The notes beneath the pieces are model-generated. The model was not told where the DNA came from and did not search any database. It was given only the letters and a program-made list of their open reading frames with translations. From positions 1-14,878 of the forward strand of contig NZ_JACRWH010000054.1 of NCBI RefSeq assembly GCF_014306155.1: 14,878 bases of DNA, written 5' to 3'. Position 1 is the stretch's first letter, and every line of letters begins with the position of its first letter. A program made the position numbers and the translations under genes. This document shows, piece after piece, positions 14,766 to 14,878 of the stretch. Source of the DNA: Holdemanella hominis (GTDB taxonomy: Bacteria; Bacillota_I; Bacilli_A; Erysipelotrichales; Erysipelotrichaceae).

Positions 14766-14876
14766 TTAAATTCTTGTAGGGTCGAACATAGTCCTTAAAT
14801 TTTTATAGGGTCGTTTTATAAGTAGTAAAAAAATTCTATAAAATATCGTAGGGTCGTGTTCGTCCCATTTTTTTAT
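14766..14876 (-). CDS. Possible C-terminal tail of an unrecognised protein (runs off the right edge)
   Basis: The minus-strand frame from the window edge is open for 36 codons and ends in TAA at 14766-14768, 9 nt before the UUCG terminator, a spacing like that of other genes here. The peptide ends in RTMFDPTRI and contains DEHDPTIFYR and IKRPYKNLR. I recognise no family. The same DNA carries three TAGGGTCG copies, so a non-coding repeat region is an equal alternative; 36 open codons are not rare by chance. Confidence 0.3.
   Translation of the reverse strand: MKKWDEHDPTIFYRIFLLLIKRPYKNLRTMFDPTRI
14777..14856. repeat. Three copies of TAGGGTCG
   Basis: TAGGGTCG occurs at 14777-14784, 14806-14813 and 14849-14856 (steps of 29 and 43 bp). 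The first two copies share a longer unit, TTAAATT-Y-TT-R-TAGGGTCG. A GC-rich 8-mer three times in 80 bp of AT-rich DNA is unlikely by chance. Function unknown. Confidence 0.6.
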
Positions 14877-14878
14877 AT

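Noticed and set aside
14765..14856. CRISPR array at the right edge
   Set aside because: The shared units are only 8 to 20 bp with unequal short spacing, below the length of CRISPR repeats.
1..14878. tRNA, rRNA, prophage or insertion sequence
   Set aside because: No cloverleaf-like sequence, rRNA core motif, transposase, integrase or phage gene was recognised on either strand.

Overview
This is an AT-rich window from a low-GC Gram-positive bacterium (Bacillota). A gut Erysipelotrichia-like fermenter is my best guess, from overall gene style only and with low confidence. Supporting observations are two lipoprotein-type (lipobox) solute-binding proteins, AGGAGG ribosome sites, an L-box lysine riboswitch, a CcpA-like operator, and a pyroglutamyl-peptidase/DUF969/DUF979 cluster. 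Every recognisable gene is on the minus strand, so the layout below reads from right to left. None of the complete genes ends in TGA; all use TAA or TAG.

Right edge to 10.5 kb: a possible tail of an unknown gene, overlapping a triple TAGGGTCG repeat, ends in a UUCG-loop terminator. Next is a two-gene unit of a HAD-IIB (Cof-type) phosphatase and an M19 dipeptidase, closed by a strong terminator. A new promoter then serves DUF969, DUF979 and pcp. DUF969 and DUF979 look like the two subunits of a 5-oxoproline (pyroglutamate) transporter. Both are broken: DUF969 carries an in-frame TGA and DUF979 a one-base frameshift. Pcp, which releases N-terminal pyroglutamate, keeps its full catalytic triad. 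The unit reads as a peptide/pyroglutamate salvage module whose transporter is decaying, or was damaged during culture or assembly.

10.5 to 6.9 kb: oligoendopeptidase F (pepF), with a CcpA-like cre dyad on its promoter, is followed by an orphan family-5 oligopeptide-binding lipoprotein with its own promoter. Together they suggest peptide capture and intracellular hydrolysis under carbon control.

6.85 to 4.0 kb: a polar amino-acid ABC importer (binding lipoprotein, permease, ATPase). Its leader has a perfect-consensus promoter, a full lysine riboswitch and a terminator/antiterminator switch, so it is most probably a lysine importer shut off by lysine. The gap upstream of this promoter holds a plus-strand terminator and an 11-bp inverted repeat that no annotated gene explains.

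4.0 to 0.2 kb: phosphoglycerate mutase gpmI stands alone with its own promoter and terminator. It is followed by an OmpR/PhoB-type response regulator and a PhoR-like histidine kinase that overlap by 8 nt. The left edge holds the first 23 codons of an unrecognised gene under a promoter with a dyad at its -35 box.

Terminators sit directly on stop codons, and several terminator T-tracts merge into the next gene's -35 box, so regulatory signals are packed very tightly.
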